A stretch of 64,000 nucleotides of DNA from Alteromonas aquimaris (GCF_026183695.1 NZ_JAPFRD010000011.1:656796-720795), one strand, 5' to 3'. Positions 46,138 through 57,821 are shown, numbered from the stretch's first letter. Notes: generated from the sequence alone by a model not told the origin. Made by a program: numbers and translations.

Positions 46138-47552
46138 CCCACTTTCTGATTTGACGAACCGGTGATCCGGGCTGATGTCAGTCTGTTTCCTATTGCGAGT
46201 AATACCACAAAAAATGCCGGTAAATAGAAGGCCGAAATATTGACGTCAAAACTGGACTGCACCAGATAAGCCAGCAGCCCGGTGTGGACACCGTACCTAA
46301 CCAAACTGATTTTATCGTCTCTTCTACGTACTGTTCCATAGGCCAGTGAAAGTAGGATGCAAAGCAAGAAGAATGCGCCGATATATCCCTGCGTAGCAAT
46401 CGTTTCCAGATAATCATTGTGTGCGCGTTTAGACATCGCACTGTTGCCAAGTCGAGGGTCTTTAAAATGATGCTGCACAAAGGGGTAAGTGCCGGGGCCA
46501 GTACCTGCAGGCCCAAACTCTGATATTACTTCTAACGCGGTTTGGTGCAACATAATCCGACCATTGTCCGCAAACCGGCTTTCAGTAAAACGCTTAAACA
46601 CCGATGTTTGACTAAATACTGCCATTGCTACGCACAATGCTAATGCGCCCATCCCGATAATCTTAGGTTTGAAAACCAGGCGGCGAAAACGTTTATTGAT
46701 CAGAAACGCTACTCCTACTATACAGCTGGTGGCAAGCACCATTGAAACCAGCGCCCCGCGCGAACTGGTATTGAGCAAGGTAAAAAGAAGAATGGCTATA
46801 CAAATTAACAGGCTCAAATTTTTCGGCTTGATGAAAATAAATGCGTTTGATCTTTTACCGTGATGCTGGTGCGCCCGCCGACCAAAATCAACAAGCAGGC
46901 CAACTGCTATGGATAGCGACATCACCAGGTACAACGCGTACTGGTTCTTATAACTGAAAGTCCCCCTTACTCCTTCATCCCACCCTAAATTCCACGGGGG
47001 GATCGCTTTGCTTAACTCAAACGCTCCGCCGCTGGCGAAGTTGAGTAAAGAATATAGGGCCGTAACGGTGGCGCTGAGTACCAATATGAAAAGGAGGGCT
47101 CTTACTTTTTGTAATGAATCACATACGCGGTAAACACTGACAAAAAGTGCAGCAAGACTGGCATACTTGATTACCTCAATTAACGAGATTTGCGGATACA
47201 GCGATAAAGGCAGATACGTTCGTCCACCGTTAATTGCATGCCACTGGAACGTCGCTGGCGCAATATGCTCAACCCAATGGGCGGGCAGCGGAATAAGGTA
47301 TAGCGACATCAGTACTAACCAGATAAATAGACAGGTGCTTGCGATTTTGAGGGGGAGAGTGGTGTTAAGTTGAGGCTGCCAGGTCACCACGCTCAATAAT
47401 AAGGTCGCAAAAATAACTCCACAAAAAAAGAGTTGCTCCCATAGCAGCTCTGCGCCATGTAACCAGGGAAACAAGCAGAGTGAGGCAGCCAGCGTAATGA
47501 ATGCAATGCGATGAACAGGGTGTCGAAATTGTTTAGCGTTATCAGAATTCAA
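46119..47552 (-). CDS. O-antigen ligase/polymerase (Wzy/WaaL-like) family protein
   Basis: A polytopic inner-membrane protein of 477 residues with about 11-12 hydrophobic segments. A long loop contains the Wzy_C signature region (GPAGTGPGTYPFVQHHF, then AMSKRAHNDYLETIATQGYIGAFFLL), where the histidine-asparagine-aspartate stretch is typical of O-antigen ligases and polymerases. The exact sugar substrate is unknown. Its ORF ends inside the 3' end of rnpB on the other strand (19-base overlap). It follows the next gene by 5 bases, so the two form a unit. Confidence 0.85.
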
Positions 47553-47557
47553 ACGTA

Positions 47558-48286
47558 TTACCCCCTTTCCTTTTGCAGCTTTTTGAGCAGCGTGGAGGTT
47601 TTGCGGTTGGGTGAAAATTTTGCGAAAGGCCGATAAAGTTTTGCTTTATGCATTGCATTAAATAGCACCTCTCTAACATCCGCTTCAGACAGCATGCTTT
47701 TGATCATCGGCCCCGCGAGCTGTTGAAGTTCCTGCGGCAACTGTTTCCAACTTTCGACAACAACGGGACCGAGGATTAGTTGACTCGTTTGCTCCAGTCC
47801 ACCTGACTTTAGCGCACGATGTAGATAATATTCGAAATGCTGGGATAAGGCAGGTTGCCGTTGTGCCAGCACCACCATTAACGTATCCGCTTCAAAATGT
47901 GTAGGTTGTAATGCTTTGACCGTTCGCACCAAATTATGCGCGGTTTGCAAATAAGCGCCAGAGTTATGCGTTTGCGCCAGCAAGATATACAATTTGGCGA
48001 GGGAAAGCTTAGTCCGAGCATCAGATAGCAATATATCATCTGCTTGCTGCAATGCGGCGAGAGGCTCCACCACATCTGTATGGAGCGGTATATTGCCCTC
48101 AGCAAACCAGGTATCTACCTTTTCCTGCGCCTGCTGACTGGAAAAATACGCGGCACCATAGTGAAAAGAAAACAACAGCAGGAAAGCAGCCAAAAAGATG
48201 ACCATCGCTCGCATTGTGGCAAATGCCCACAACCTTTGTTTTACGTCAGAAACCTGTCCGTCCATCATGCCATCATATGTTGTCAT
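47558..48286 (-). CDS. Uncharacterised membrane-anchored protein with TPR-like helices
   Basis: A 242-residue protein starting at the ATG 48286 (an in-frame TTG three codons upstream is possible). One membrane helix near residues 27-43 (AMVIFLAAFLLLFSFHYG) leaves a mostly periplasmic, helical, leucine/alanine-rich domain with TPR-like pairs (LSLAKLYILLAQTHNSGAYLQTAHNLVRTVKALQP). The basic C-terminus ends in NRKTSTLLKKLQKERG. It is directly upstream of the ligase-like gene, so a role in exopolysaccharide assembly, as for VpsP-like proteins, is plausible but inferred from context. Confidence 0.7.
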   Translation of the reverse strand: MTTYDGMMDGQVSDVKQRLWAFATMRAMVIFLAAFLLLFSFHYGAAYFSSQQAQEKVDTWFAEGNIPLHTDVVEPLAALQQADDILLSDARTKLSLAKLYILLAQTHNSGAYLQTAHNLVRTVKALQPTHFEADTLMVVLAQRQPALSQHFEYYLHRALKSGGLEQTSQLILGPVVVESWKQLPQELQQLAGPMIKSMLSEADVREVLFNAMHKAKLYRPFAKFSPNRKTSTLLKKLQKERG

Positions 48287-48500
48287 TTTTTCCAAAGCCG
48301 CACCCTAATTGCCACACCAGCAGCAAGAATCAGGATTGATTTTAAAGTGAAATACGGTTTAAGCAATTATTAGCTAAAGAGATTGTAGCGTCTTTACTAA
48401 ATTCTTTTAGTGTAGAAGGAATTAAATGGTATTCCCCCTGCTTTTTCTTACTTAAGCAACTAAGCTTACTTTTATTTGGCAAGTTAAGATCCGTTATAGT

Positions 48501-48989
48501 ATGGTCCCTACGATTTTAGATATCGAAGCGAGCGGTTTTGGTGCGCATAGCTATCCTATTGAAATAGGGGTGGTTACCGGAGAGGGCGAAAGATATTGCA
48601 GTCTCATTAAACCCTTTAGCGAATGGCAGCATTGGGATGAAGAAGCAGAGCAAATTCATGGAATTCCACGAAGCGAGTTGATACATAATGGTCAGCAGGG
48701 CAGAGAGGTCTGCTTGACATTGAATAGGTTGCTGATGGGACAAACGGTTTATTCTGATGGTTGGGCTGTGGACTATTCCTGGTTGAGAAAGCTGTATGCA
48801 GCATCGGGTTTAGCTATGGGATTCTCGTTATCTCCCATCGAAATGATATTGAATGAAAAACAGCTTGAAGGTTGGTCTATTATCAAACAGGGTGTGCTCG
48901 CTAAAATGAAAACACCGCGTCACCGCGCCAGTGCTGACGCACAAATGATCCAGACTACCTATGCACTTACCGTGCGCGCCGTGCTTTAA
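48501..48989 (+). CDS. DEDD-family 3'-5' exonuclease-like protein
   Basis: A 162-residue RNase T/DnaQ-like fold. Exo I is ILDIEASGFG (D and E ligands), Exo II includes the aspartate in DGWAVDYSWL, and Exo III is PRHRASADAQM with the catalytic histidine, so the DEDDh set looks complete. It is much shorter than DnaQ and lacks other domains. Whether it acts on DNA or RNA is unknown. No clear ribosome site precedes the ATG; TATAGT directly in front of it is not usefully spaced as a promoter. Confidence 0.8.
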   Translation: MVPTILDIEASGFGAHSYPIEIGVVTGEGERYCSLIKPFSEWQHWDEEAEQIHGIPRSELIHNGQQGREVCLTLNRLLMGQTVYSDGWAVDYSWLRKLYAASGLAMGFSLSPIEMILNEKQLEGWSIIKQGVLAKMKTPRHRASADAQMIQTTYALTVRAVL

Positions 48990-49006
48990 CCCTCATCTGG
49001 TCTTGA

Positions 49007-49501
49007 TTAAAATGCATACTGCACACCCATCATCAATGTATTGATATCGACTTCACCCACTTCCCTATACTCGAATTCTAACGCCATACTTAAAGACTCA
49101 GGCTCACCTAACTGCCAGCCAAAGCTTGCTGCATTGCCTGCGTTAGTTGGCAGCAATAAAAATGTATCATCTACATCAGAATGGTTGCTGCTTTGTACGG
49201 CGGCAAAGAGGCGTTGCGATGAGTTAGATGAGATTAATCTGCTGGCAGAAATTCTCACCGACTCGATGGGCGAGCGTTGGTCAATGGTGTCCAGCCAAAT
49301 ACTCTGATCCGGCAGCTGTCGGTCAAACTTTAAATCGAATGACCATTTTGGCAGAAACTCTGTTTGATAAGAAATCACCGACTCGACAGGGTTCGCCGCG
49401 TTGGTACTTGGTCGTTCATCAGCAATATAATCAGCAGCCATTGCGTAGCAGGGACACATCAACAAACAGATTAACGTTGTTTTATGTAGTGCATACTTCA
49501 T
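49007..49501 (-). CDS. Small exported protein, probably beta-rich
   Basis: I do not recognise the family. With the ATG at 49501 it has 164 residues (GGA lies about 7 bases away; the TTG four codons upstream is less likely). A signal peptide (ending near AMAAD) precedes a chain of alternating short strands ending in MMGVQYAF, an aromatic C-terminal residue as in outer-membrane barrels. It could be a small barrel or an outer-membrane-associated protein. It lies behind metK but is separated from it by a hairpin terminator. Confidence 0.6.
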   Translation of the reverse strand: MKYALHKTTLICLLMCPCYAMAADYIADERPSTNAANPVESVISYQTEFLPKWSFDLKFDRQLPDQSIWLDTIDQRSPIESVRISASRLISSNSSQRLFAAVQSSNHSDVDDTFLLLPTNAGNAASFGWQLGEPESLSMALEFEYREVGEVDINTLMMGVQYAF

Positions 49502-49688
49502 TGTGTATTCCAAAAAACGAAAAGTGAGAGCGTTACTCTGCTTTTTAAAAAAGCAATGTTGTTTTAGTTAAAGTGTAGACCTCAGATTGAAAGAAAAATA
49601 ATTTTTTGAAGAATTATTTTATCTTCCCTATCTTTTCAGATAATTACGTAACGGAGGGGATAATGATCAGGTGTGAAAGGATAAATAT

Positions 49689-49716
49689 AGGCCAGTATGC
49701 TATGCAAAACTGGCCT
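49689..49716 (-). terminator. Hairpin terminator after metK
   Basis: Stem AGGCCAGT (49689-49696) / ACTGGCCT (49709-49716) just behind the metK stop; reading leftward it runs into a T/A-rich tract. It may act in both directions. Confidence 0.6.
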
Positions 49717-49724
49717 TTATAATA

Positions 49725-50870
49725 TTAAATGGCGCTTCTTAACACCTCGGCCTTGTCGGTTTTTTCCCACGGAAAGGGATCCCGTCCAAAATGCCCGTAA
49801 GCAGCCGTGGCGCGGTATATTGGCCGTTCAAGATCGAGCATCTTAATCAGACCATAAGGACGCAAATCAAAATGTTCGCGCACCAACTCTACCAGGGTGC
49901 TTTCTTTTACGGTACTGGTACCGAACGTCTCAATACTGATAGAGGTAGGCTCGGCTACCCCTATGGCATAAGAAATTTGTATTTCACAGCGTTTTGCTAA
50001 TCCTGCCGCCACAATATTTTTGGCCACATAACGTCCGGCATAAGCAGCAGAACGATCCACTTTCGAAGGATCTTTTCCTGAAAACGCACCGCCGCCGTGG
50101 CGCGCCATTCCGCCGTAGGTGTCGACAATGATTTTACGCCCAGTCAAGCCACAATCACCCATGGGGCCACCAATTACAAATCTTCCCGTGGGGTTGATGT
50201 GCATGCGGGTATTTTTGGTGATCCATTCTGCGGGTAGCACAGGCTTGATAATCTCTTCCATTACCGCTTCACGGACCGTATCCGTACTGACGCTATCGCA
50301 GTGTTGCGTCGATAACACCACAGCATCAATACCTACAGGCTTGTCGTTTTCGTAAATAAAGGTCACCTGACTTTTTGCATCGGGGCGTAACCACGCTAAC
50401 TGACCTGTCTTACGCACTTCTGCCTGACGGTGAACTAATCGGTGTGCATACGTGACAGGAGCCGGCATCAATACATCTGTTTCATCACTGGCATAGCCAA
50501 ACATCAGTCCCTGATCACCCGCGCCCTGTTCTTCTGGAATGGTACGATCCACGCCCTGATTGATATCGGGTGACTGCTTGCCAATGGCATTCAGCACAGC
50601 ACAGGAATTTGCATCAAAACCCATGTCCGAATGTACGTATCCGATTTCTTTGATGGTCTGGCGGGTAAGCTCTTCAATATCTACCCATGCTGTGGTGGTA
50701 ATTTCACCGCCCACTAAAACCATGCCTGTTTTAACATACGTTTCGCACGCAACGCGTGCTTTAGGATCCTGTTCCAGGATGGCGTCAAGCACTGCATCTG
50801 AGATCTGGTCGGCTATTTTGTCCGGATGTCCTTCGGACACAGATTCAGAAGTAAATAAATGCGTAGCCAT
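49725..50870 (-). CDS. metK: S-adenosylmethionine synthetase
   Basis: Forms SAM from methionine and ATP; 381 residues in three alpha/beta repeats. Signatures are [24 protein letters not shown] at the N-terminus, the ATP-binding [12 protein letters not shown], and the P-loop-like [20 protein letters not shown]. It is divergent from tkt, and a MetJ operator lies upstream. Confidence 0.97.
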   Translation of the reverse strand: MATHLFTSESVSEGHPDKIADQISDAVLDAILEQDPKARVACETYVKTGMVLVGGEITTTAWVDIEELTRQTIKEIGYVHSDMGFDANSCAVLNAIGKQSPDINQGVDRTIPEEQGAGDQGLMFGYASDETDVLMPAPVTYAHRLVHRQAEVRKTGQLAWLRPDAKSQVTFIYENDKPVGIDAVVLSTQHCDSVSTDTVREAVMEEIIKPVLPAEWITKNTRMHINPTGRFVIGGPMGDCGLTGRKIIVDTYGGMARHGGGAFSGKDPSKVDRSAAYAGRYVAKNIVAAGLAKRCEIQISYAIGVAEPTSISIETFGTSTVKESTLVELVREHFDLRPYGLIKMLDLERPIYRATAAYGHFGRDPFPWEKTDKAEVLRSAI

Positions 50871-50910
50871 AGTTTCTCCAACTAATCATTAATCTGTCGT
50901 AATAACGCGG

Positions 50911-50916
50911 ATTGTA
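50911..50916 (-). promoter_or_regulatory. Putative -10 box of metK
   Basis: TACAAT on the minus strand, about 40 bases ahead of the metK ATG. The matching -35 position is near the MetJ boxes. Confidence 0.5.
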
Positions 50917-50941
50917 CTTTATCCAAATAAAAAAGCCAGCT

Positions 50942-50957
50942 TTACGTCTGGACGTCT
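50942..50957. promoter_or_regulatory. MetJ operator (two adjacent met boxes)
   Basis: Two directly adjoining 8-base boxes, TTACGTCT (50942-50949) and GGACGTCT (50950-50957), match the met-box consensus AGACGTCT at 6 and 7 of 8 positions. Two tandem boxes are the minimum MetJ binding unit. They sit just upstream of the metK -10 box, so SAM-dependent repression of metK is likely. Confidence 0.75.
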
Positions 50958-51170
50958 AAAGTAAAACTGTTTCGTTTAATTGACATAAACCTTGCACGAG
51001 CTTTAAGCCGTTAAAATACACAAAACACATTGAACTGATATTTCGCATGGGGGAGAATACCCGTCTCAATTTTACTGACACCCAGAGTCCGCAATCAAAG
51101 CAAGCTTAGGTGCTTACTTGTCGATATGCAAAATTGATGCTCTGACGCTACTCAAAATTCAGGAGATAAC

Positions 51171-53162
51171 ATGCCCACTCGTCGTGAACTTGCCAATGCT
51201 ATACGCGCTTTAAGTATGGATGCTGTCCAACAAGCTAATTCCGGTCACCCCGGAGCGCCGATGGGTATGGCTGATATTGCACAGGTGCTATGGTGCGATT
51301 ATATGTCACACAACCCGGTCAACCCTGAATGGGCTAACCGAGACCGTTTCGTTTTATCGAATGGGCATGGTTCGATGCTGCTTTATTCGTTGCTGCACCT
51401 AACGGGTTACGATCTGGCGTTAGAAGAATTAAAGAATTTCCGTCAGTTGCATTCAAAAACCCCAGGGCACCCTGAATATGGCTACGCACCCGGCATCGAA
51501 ACCACGACCGGCCCGCTTGGGCAGGGCATTAGCAATGCGGTAGGGATGGCAATAGCTGAAAAAGTACTGGCGGCACAATTTAATCGCCAAGGCCATGATA
51601 TTATTGATCATTACACCTATGCCTTTATGGGCGATGGGTGTTTGATGGAAGGGATCTCCCATGAAAGTTGTTCATTAGCGGGAACCCTAGGTTTAGGAAA
51701 ATTGATCGCATTTTGGGATGACAATGGCATCTCAATAGATGGGGAAGTGGAAGGATGGTTTACTGACGATACACCTAAGCGGTTTGAATCCTATGGCTGG
51801 CAGGTAATTCGTCATGTGGACGGACATGATCCAGAACAAATTCGTAACGCCATAGACGAAGCTCGCGCCAATACTAGCCAACCTACCTTGATCTGCACTA
51901 AAACCATTATCGGTTTCGGGGCCCCGAATAAACAGGGTACGGAATCTTGTCACGGCGCTCCTTTAGGTGACGATGAAATTAAAGCTGCGCGCGAAGAGCT
52001 GGGATGGACATATGGTAAATTCGAAGTTCCTCAGGATGTCTATGCAGAATGGAGTGCAAAAGAAAAGGGCCAGCACGCTGAACAAAACTGGAATGAGGCA
52101 TTTTCTGCCTATGAAAAAGAGCATCCAGCGTTAGCCAAAGAGTTAAGCCGCCGCTTAAGCGGGGAGCTGCCGGTTGATTTTGCTGAGAAAGCAGATGAAT
52201 TTATAGCCAAACTACAAAGCAACCCTGAAAAAGTGGCCACGCGTAAAGCCTCACAAAATGCCTTAAATGCGTATGGCCCCATTTTGCCAGAATTGTTAGG
52301 GGGGTCTGCTGATTTGGCCGGGTCTAACCTGACTATCTGGTCAGATAGCAAAGGCGTGACAGCCGAGGATGCCAGCGGCAACTATGTGTATTATGGTGTG
52401 CGTGAATTTGGTATGTCCGCCATAATGAATGGCATTATGCTACATGGTGGCTTCCGACCTTATGGCGCCACCTTTTTGATGTTTATGGAATATGCGCGCA
52501 ACGCGGTGCGAATGGCTGCGCTGATGCGTATTCCGGTGTTATTTGTGTATACCCATGATTCCATCGGTTTGGGTGAAGATGGGCCTACGCACCAGGCAGT
52601 TGAGCAACTTGTGGCCTTACGGTCAACGCCTAATCTGGACAACTGGCGTCCCTGTGATCAGGTTGAATCCGCCGTCGCATGGAAAGCGTCGCTTGAACGT
52701 AAAGATGGCCCCTCAACATTAATTTTCACCCGCCAAGGAGTGCCTCAGCAAGAGCGAACGACAGCACAACTGAAGCTGATTGAACGTGGCGGTTACATTC
52801 TAAAAGACTGTAGCGCCACGCCTGACATCATTTTGTTAGCCACCGGTTCTGAAGTATCCCTGGCCGTTGAAGCCGCTGAGACACTTAGTGCGAAAGGGAA
52901 AAATGTGCGCGTAGTTTCGATGCCGTCCACTGACGTATTTGACCGACAGGACGCTGAATATAAAGAGTCTGTATTACCGCTTGCGGTAACTAAACGCGTG
53001 GCTGTGGAAGCTTTGGCGAAAGACAGCTGGTATAAGTATGTGGGATTGCAAGGGGCAGTCATCGGCATGGACACCTTCGGTGAATCCGCTCCAGCGGGAG
53101 ACTTATTTAAACATTTTAATATCACTGCAGATGCCGTGGTTGCCGCTGCACTTGATCTGTAA
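51171..53162 (+). CDS. tkt: Transketolase
   Basis: Thiamine-diphosphate enzyme of the pentose phosphate pathway; 663 residues. The N-terminal [18 protein letters not shown], the ThDP/metal motif [13 protein letters not shown] with downstream [10 protein letters not shown], and the C-terminal domains ([18 protein letters not shown]) are all present. The first gene of tkt-epd-pgk-fda; epd follows by 21 bases. Confidence 0.96.
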   Translation: MPTRRELANAIRALSMDAVQQANSGHPGAPMGMADIAQVLWCDYMSHNPVNPEWANRDRFVLSNGHGSMLLYSLLHLTGYDLALEELKNFRQLHSKTPGHPEYGYAPGIETTTGPLGQGISNAVGMAIAEKVLAAQFNRQGHDIIDHYTYAFMGDGCLMEGISHESCSLAGTLGLGKLIAFWDDNGISIDGEVEGWFTDDTPKRFESYGWQVIRHVDGHDPEQIRNAIDEARANTSQPTLICTKTIIGFGAPNKQGTESCHGAPLGDDEIKAAREELGWTYGKFEVPQDVYAEWSAKEKGQHAEQNWNEAFSAYEKEHPALAKELSRRLSGELPVDFAEKADEFIAKLQSNPEKVATRKASQNALNAYGPILPELLGGSADLAGSNLTIWSDSKGVTAEDASGNYVYYGVREFGMSAIMNGIMLHGGFRPYGATFLMFMEYARNAVRMAALMRIPVLFVYTHDSIGLGEDGPTHQAVEQLVALRSTPNLDNWRPCDQVESAVAWKASLERKDGPSTLIFTRQGVPQQERTTAQLKLIERGGYILKDCSATPDIILLATGSEVSLAVEAAETLSAKGKNVRVVSMPSTDVFDRQDAEYKESVLPLAVTKRVAVEALAKDSWYKYVGLQGAVIGMDTFGESAPAGDLFKHFNITADAVVAAALDL

Positions 53163-53183
53163 TTACTAAGTAGTAGTCAAAAA

Positions 53184-54194
53184 ATGGTAAAAATAGCCAT
53201 TAATGGCTTCGGCCGCATCGGTCGAAATGTTCTGCGGGCGCTTTTTGAAAGCGGCCGCAGTGATGAAATTGAGATCGTCGCCATTAACGATATTGCCAAG
53301 CCAGAAGGTATTGCACATTTATTGAAATACGATACCGCCCATGGCCGGTTCGGTTACGAAGTGCGCTTAGATAAGGGTGATCTGCTAGTCGATGGCAAAC
53401 CTATAAGGTTGTTAGCTCAGCCACATATTGAATTGTTACCTTGGGATGAGTTGGCAGTCGATATTGTTCTGGAGTGCACAGGCGTGCATAGCGATCGCGC
53501 GGCAGGGTTAGCCCATTTGGCAGCTGGAGCGGGCAAAGTGCTTTATTCACAGCCCGGTAGCAATGATCTGGATAACACTATCATTTTTGGCAGCAACGAA
53601 CATACCTTGACGGCAGCGCATAAACTGGTATCAAACGGCTCGTGCACGACCAATTGCATTGTACCTGTCATTCAGGCGTTAGACGATGCCTTTGGTGTGC
53701 TAAGCGGCACTATCACGACGATTCATGCGTCAATGCATGATCAGCAGGTTATTGATGCTTACCATGATGATTTGCGCCTGACCCGTGCAGCCAGCCAATC
53801 CATTATTCCAGTGGATACTAGGTTAGCCAGAGGCATTGAGCGGATTCTGCCTAAGTTCGCTGGAAAGTTTGAGGCCATCGCGGTACGCGTGCCGACTATT
53901 AATGTTACCGCAATGGATTTAAGCGTTTCTCTGGCCACTGAAGTGACAATTAAAGAGATTAATAGTGCATTAAAGGCCGTTCGTAAAGGGCGACTAGCGG
54001 GCATCTTAGATTACACCGAAGAACCTTTGGTATCGGTCGATTTTAATCACAATCCACATTCGTGCATTGTGGATGGTACCCAAACCCGGGTCAGTCACCG
54101 CCAGTTGGTTAAAACGCTGGTGTGGTGTGACAATGAGTGGGGCTTTGCTAATCGTATGCTTGATACCGCATTAGCAATGCATACCGCAAGCTAA
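53184..54194 (+). CDS. epd: Erythrose-4-phosphate dehydrogenase
   Basis: NAD-dependent GapA-like dehydrogenase producing 4-phosphoerythronate for DXP-dependent vitamin B6 synthesis; pdxJ is also in this window. The 336 residues have a Rossmann N-terminus ([20 protein letters not shown]) and the catalytic cysteine in [12 protein letters not shown]. The position between tkt and pgk and the GSCTTNC variant support Epd over glyceraldehyde-3-phosphate dehydrogenase, but sequence alone cannot fully exclude GAPDH. Confidence 0.88.
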   Translation: MVKIAINGFGRIGRNVLRALFESGRSDEIEIVAINDIAKPEGIAHLLKYDTAHGRFGYEVRLDKGDLLVDGKPIRLLAQPHIELLPWDELAVDIVLECTGVHSDRAAGLAHLAAGAGKVLYSQPGSNDLDNTIIFGSNEHTLTAAHKLVSNGSCTTNCIVPVIQALDDAFGVLSGTITTIHASMHDQQVIDAYHDDLRLTRAASQSIIPVDTRLARGIERILPKFAGKFEAIAVRVPTINVTAMDLSVSLATEVTIKEINSALKAVRKGRLAGILDYTEEPLVSVDFNHNPHSCIVDGTQTRVSHRQLVKTLVWCDNEWGFANRMLDTALAMHTAS

Positions 54195-54220
54195 CAAGTT
54201 TGAGAAAATAAGGAATTAAC

Positions 54221-55396
54221 ATGGCAATACCCAGCATGCATGAATTTTCACTTGAAGGAAAACGGGTTCTTATCCGTCAGGATCTCAACGTGCCCGTGAA
54301 GAATGGTAAAGTCACGTCCGATGCACGTATCGAGGCATCTATTCCTACTATTAAAGCGGCCTTGGATGCGAATGCTGCGGTTATGATCATGTCCCATCTT
54401 GGCCGCCCTGAAGAAGGTCAGCCTGAGGATGAGTACTCACTGCAACCGGTAGTAGATTATTTAATTGAAGCGCTGGATGTGCCGGTAAAACTGGTTAAAG
54501 ATTATCTGGGTGGATTATCAGTCTCCCCTGGCGAATTGGTCGTATTAGAAAATGTTCGTTTCAATAAAGGCGAGAAAAAAGACGACGAAGGTCTGGCAAA
54601 ACAATATGCGTCGCTGTGCGATATTTTTGTTATGGATGCATTTGGCACCGCCCATCGCGCGCAAGCCTCAACACATGGGGTAGCCAAGTTTGCACCCAAA
54701 GCTTGCGCTGGGCCGCTACTTGCGGCCGAATTAGATGCCCTGTCAAAAGCACTGGATAATCCTGCTCGACCTATGGTTGCGATCGTGGGCGGTTCTAAGG
54801 TGTCCACCAAATTAACCGTGCTAAAAACCCTGGCCACTAAGGTTGACCAACTCATTGTTGGGGGCGGTATCGCCAACACGTTTATCGCAGCCAAGGGTCA
54901 CAATGTGGGCAACTCGTTGGTGGAAATGGATTTAATCGACGAAGCAAAACGCCTGATGGACGAAGCGAAAGCCAACAATGCGGATATCCCCGTGCCGACG
55001 GACGTAGTAGTAGGGAAAAAATTTGCAGAAGATGCAGAGGCAACTTTAAAATCTGTAGAGGATATTGCTAGCGATGATATGGTGTTTGATATTGGACCTG
55101 ATTCTGCCTCCAGCCTGGTAGAGATACTGAAAAATGCAGGCACCATCGTCTGGAACGGTCCGGTAGGCGTATTCGAATTCGACCAGTTCGCAGACGGAAC
55201 CAAGGCAATTGCTAATGCTATTGCCGAAAGTGCTGCATTCTCTATTGCGGGAGGGGGAGATACGTTAGCGGCGGTGGATAAGTATAATATTGCTGATAAA
55301 GTGTCGTATATCTCCACCGGAGGCGGTGCTTTTTTAGAGTTTTTGGAAGGTAAAACCTTGCCCGCAGTAGCCATATTAGAAGAAAAAAATAAATAA
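54221..55396 (+). CDS. pgk: Phosphoglycerate kinase
   Basis: Transfers phosphate between 1,3-bisphosphoglycerate and ADP in glycolysis; 391 residues. N-terminal [19 protein letters not shown] (family RVDxNVP, here RQDLNVP), [22 protein letters not shown], and the nucleotide-binding [12 protein letters not shown] and [29 protein letters not shown] motifs are intact. Fructose-bisphosphate aldolase follows. Confidence 0.96.
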   Translation: MAIPSMHEFSLEGKRVLIRQDLNVPVKNGKVTSDARIEASIPTIKAALDANAAVMIMSHLGRPEEGQPEDEYSLQPVVDYLIEALDVPVKLVKDYLGGLSVSPGELVVLENVRFNKGEKKDDEGLAKQYASLCDIFVMDAFGTAHRAQASTHGVAKFAPKACAGPLLAAELDALSKALDNPARPMVAIVGGSKVSTKLTVLKTLATKVDQLIVGGGIANTFIAAKGHNVGNSLVEMDLIDEAKRLMDEAKANNADIPVPTDVVVGKKFAEDAEATLKSVEDIASDDMVFDIGPDSASSLVEILKNAGTIVWNGPVGVFEFDQFADGTKAIANAIAESAAFSIAGGGDTLAAVDKYNIADKVSYISTGGGAFLEFLEGKTLPAVAILEEKNK

Positions 55397-55506
55397 GGTT
55401 GCCGCGAAAGTTATACTCTGACTCAACATCAAAAAGGGGTCGGAGTCATTTAAATCCCTACATCTGCACATATGGCAGAATATTAAAATCGAAAGGAGTG
55501 ATGCAC

Positions 55507-56406
55507 ATGGCTTCACAAGCTCAACAAGCTATGCTGGATAAAATGAAAACGCAGAAAGGCTTTATCGCTGCGTTAGATCAAAGTGGTGGTAGTACACCAA
55601 AAGCACTTCGTTTGTACGGTATCGATGAATCAGCTTATAGTGGTGATGAAGAGATGTTTAACATGGTGCATCAAATGCGCACCAGAATTATCACCAGCGA
55701 CGCATTTAGCGGTGAACGTGTATTAGGCGCTATTTTATTTGAAAATACCCTAGATCGAGAAATCGAAGGCATGCCATCAGCGCAATATCTTTGGCAGAAA
55801 AAGCGTGTTGTGCCTTTCTTAAAAGTAGACAAGGGGCTGGCTGATGAAGCGAATGGCGTACAGTTGATGAAGCCTATGCCAGGATTAGCTGAATTGCTTA
55901 AAAAGGCCAACGCGCAAGACGTGTTCGGTACTAAAATGCGTTCTGTTGTTAAGACGGCAAACCACCAAGGTATCAAAGCCGTGGTTGAGCAGCAGTTTGA
56001 AGTAGGTAAACAGATTATTGCCGCTGGTCTGGTGCCGATAATTGAACCTGAGGTGGATATCAACAGCCCCCAAAAAGCCGAAGCCGAAGCGCTGTTAAAA
56101 ATCGAAATTTTGACTCAGCTTAATTTATTACAAGAAGGGCAGGAGGTGATGTTAAAACTGACCCTTCCTAATGAAGCTAATTTTTATAAAGAGCTTATTG
56201 ATCATCCTCGTGTGATCAAGGTAGTTGCACTTTCTGGAGGCTACAGCCGTGATGAGGCGAATGAAAAACTTGCCCAAAACAAAGACATGATCGCGAGCTT
56301 CTCACGTGCGTTGACCGAAGGTATTTCTGCTCAGCAATCCAAAGAAGAGTTTGAATCGACGCTAGATACCTCTATCGAAAACATCTATCAAGCATCGATT
56401 GCCTAG
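55507..56406 (+). CDS. fda: Fructose-bisphosphate aldolase, class I
   Basis: Schiff-base aldolase splitting fructose 1,6-bisphosphate; 299 residues. It carries the class I signatures [51 protein letters not shown] and [14 protein letters not shown] and lacks zinc-ligand motifs of class II. The start at 55507 is chosen because AAGGAG (55493-55498) lies 8 bases ahead; a longer frame from 55399 and an ATG at 55501 (2 bases from it) are unlikely. Many gammaproteobacteria have a class II enzyme at this place after pgk. Confidence 0.9.
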   Translation: MASQAQQAMLDKMKTQKGFIAALDQSGGSTPKALRLYGIDESAYSGDEEMFNMVHQMRTRIITSDAFSGERVLGAILFENTLDREIEGMPSAQYLWQKKRVVPFLKVDKGLADEANGVQLMKPMPGLAELLKKANAQDVFGTKMRSVVKTANHQGIKAVVEQQFEVGKQIIAAGLVPIIEPEVDINSPQKAEAEALLKIEILTQLNLLQEGQEVMLKLTLPNEANFYKELIDHPRVIKVVALSGGYSRDEANEKLAQNKDMIASFSRALTEGISAQQSKEEFESTLDTSIENIYQASIA

Positions 56407-56445
56407 AAGAAGCTATCTACTCACAGAATCACTGTAAATCTTTTC

Positions 56446-56472
56446 AGGTCGACACCTTGGTGTCGATCTTTA
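56446..56472 (+). terminator. Possible terminator after fda
   Basis: A 10-base stem (56446-56455 with 56460-56469, one G-T pair) with loop CTTG; the T run is short. Confidence 0.55.
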
Positions 56473-56631
56473 AGATGTCTGACCAGTTAGTTGAACCCCT
56501 ATGGACTTTCCATTATAATTTGCCCGCACATTTCCAATAATGCACGAGCGGATCTTGTGGAATAAAGGTCCTAGTATTTACTTCATACCACACGTAGTTA
56601 CCCAAAGCGCCAAGCGAGGCACTTTGCAGAA

Positions 56632-57810
56632 GTGGTCGGGGTACTCTCGGTGAGCAGTTTCCAGTTACACATTTTTCAAATTTCCCTATTGGGATTGATG
56701 ACCCTCGTAGGCATGTTGTTTACCTTCATGCTTCCCATGCCATCACAAAAGCATAAGGCACGTTCTGCCTACTATGCACGATTATTTTTAATTACGATGT
56801 GGGCGGGCCAAGCCAGCCTGTCACTTCATTATTTACAACTTCCCCTTGTCGGGATAGTAGGCCACGCTTTTTTTATCACCTTAAGCGCGTATTTACTCTT
56901 TATTACTGTAGTTAAACGTTACGGTCATGCGCTGCGCATTCAAATGTTGTCAGGTATCGTCGCGCACCTGTTGGCGATAGTTATTTTGAGCCTTACTACT
57001 CACCTATTCAAACTCAATTCAATGCTGGGAGATGCGATACTATTAGCCAGTGTTGCCACACCCCTGGTATTCACTTTCCGTTATATTCAACTACAGGGCG
57101 GCGTGAAAAATCCCGGTGACCGCGTGCTGATTGCTGTGGTACTTTCTGCCTTATCCGCCATACTGGTGGGGGCTCCCTTATATTGGATGTGGTTTACCCC
57201 CAACGAATTGCAACAAACGTTAGTGAGTTTTAGTCTCTATATAGTCATGATGTTGACATTTATGCTGGGCTTTGCGGTAAGTATCATGCATTCGTTGGTG
57301 TCGCGATTGAAATATAAGATTTACCAGGATCCCCTTACTAACTGTAAAAACCGCCATTTTTTTTATGAAATGGCGCCTAAGCTCCTCGCCCATGCGAAAC
57401 GTAATAACGAGCAGATGTCGGTGGTTATTTGTGACATAGATCATTTTAAGTCTATTAACGATAAATTCGGTCATATGGCCGGGGACCGTGCTCTTCAACA
57501 GATTGCAAAAACACTATCCACTGAGCTACGTGATGAAGATTCACTCATTAGAATGGGGGGAGAGGAGTTTCTAATTCTGTCCCCTAAGTGCGATTTAGAC
57601 CAGGCTGAAGCGTTTGCAGAGCGGCTGCGGCATAGCATTGAAGCCCAACCCTTAGACTTGAGTGGGGCAAATATTTCGCTTACGGCTTCGTTCGGAGTTG
57701 TAGAGATTCACTCAGACAAAGATATTTATCATGGCTTAAAAGCAGCGGATTCAGCCATGTATAAAGCCAAGTCAGCAGGGCGGAATCAGGTTATTACGGT
57801 TAACGCGTAA
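56632..57810 (+). CDS. Membrane-bound diguanylate cyclase
   Basis: Makes cyclic di-GMP from two GTP. The N-terminal half (about 10-215) has six to seven hydrophobic segments and is probably a membrane sensor of unknown ligand. The GGDEF domain (about 230-392) begins DPLTNCKNRHFF and has the active motif as GGEEF (RMGGEEFLIL). The inhibitory I-site RDED lies five residues before it, so product feedback is likely. The start is uncertain: GTG at 56632 or GTG at 56650. Transcribed alone, convergent with ppx. Confidence 0.9.
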   Translation: MVGVLSVSSFQLHIFQISLLGLMTLVGMLFTFMLPMPSQKHKARSAYYARLFLITMWAGQASLSLHYLQLPLVGIVGHAFFITLSAYLLFITVVKRYGHALRIQMLSGIVAHLLAIVILSLTTHLFKLNSMLGDAILLASVATPLVFTFRYIQLQGGVKNPGDRVLIAVVLSALSAILVGAPLYWMWFTPNELQQTLVSFSLYIVMMLTFMLGFAVSIMHSLVSRLKYKIYQDPLTNCKNRHFFYEMAPKLLAHAKRNNEQMSVVICDIDHFKSINDKFGHMAGDRALQQIAKTLSTELRDEDSLIRMGGEEFLILSPKCDLDQAEAFAERLRHSIEAQPLDLSGANISLTASFGVVEIHSDKDIYHGLKAADSAMYKAKSAGRNQVITVNA

Positions 57811-57821
57811 AGGATAAAGCG

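Noticed and set aside
48476..48500. TTGGCA and TATAGT ahead of the DEDD exonuclease gene as a promoter
   Set aside because: Spacer is only 13 bases and the -10 touches the start codon.
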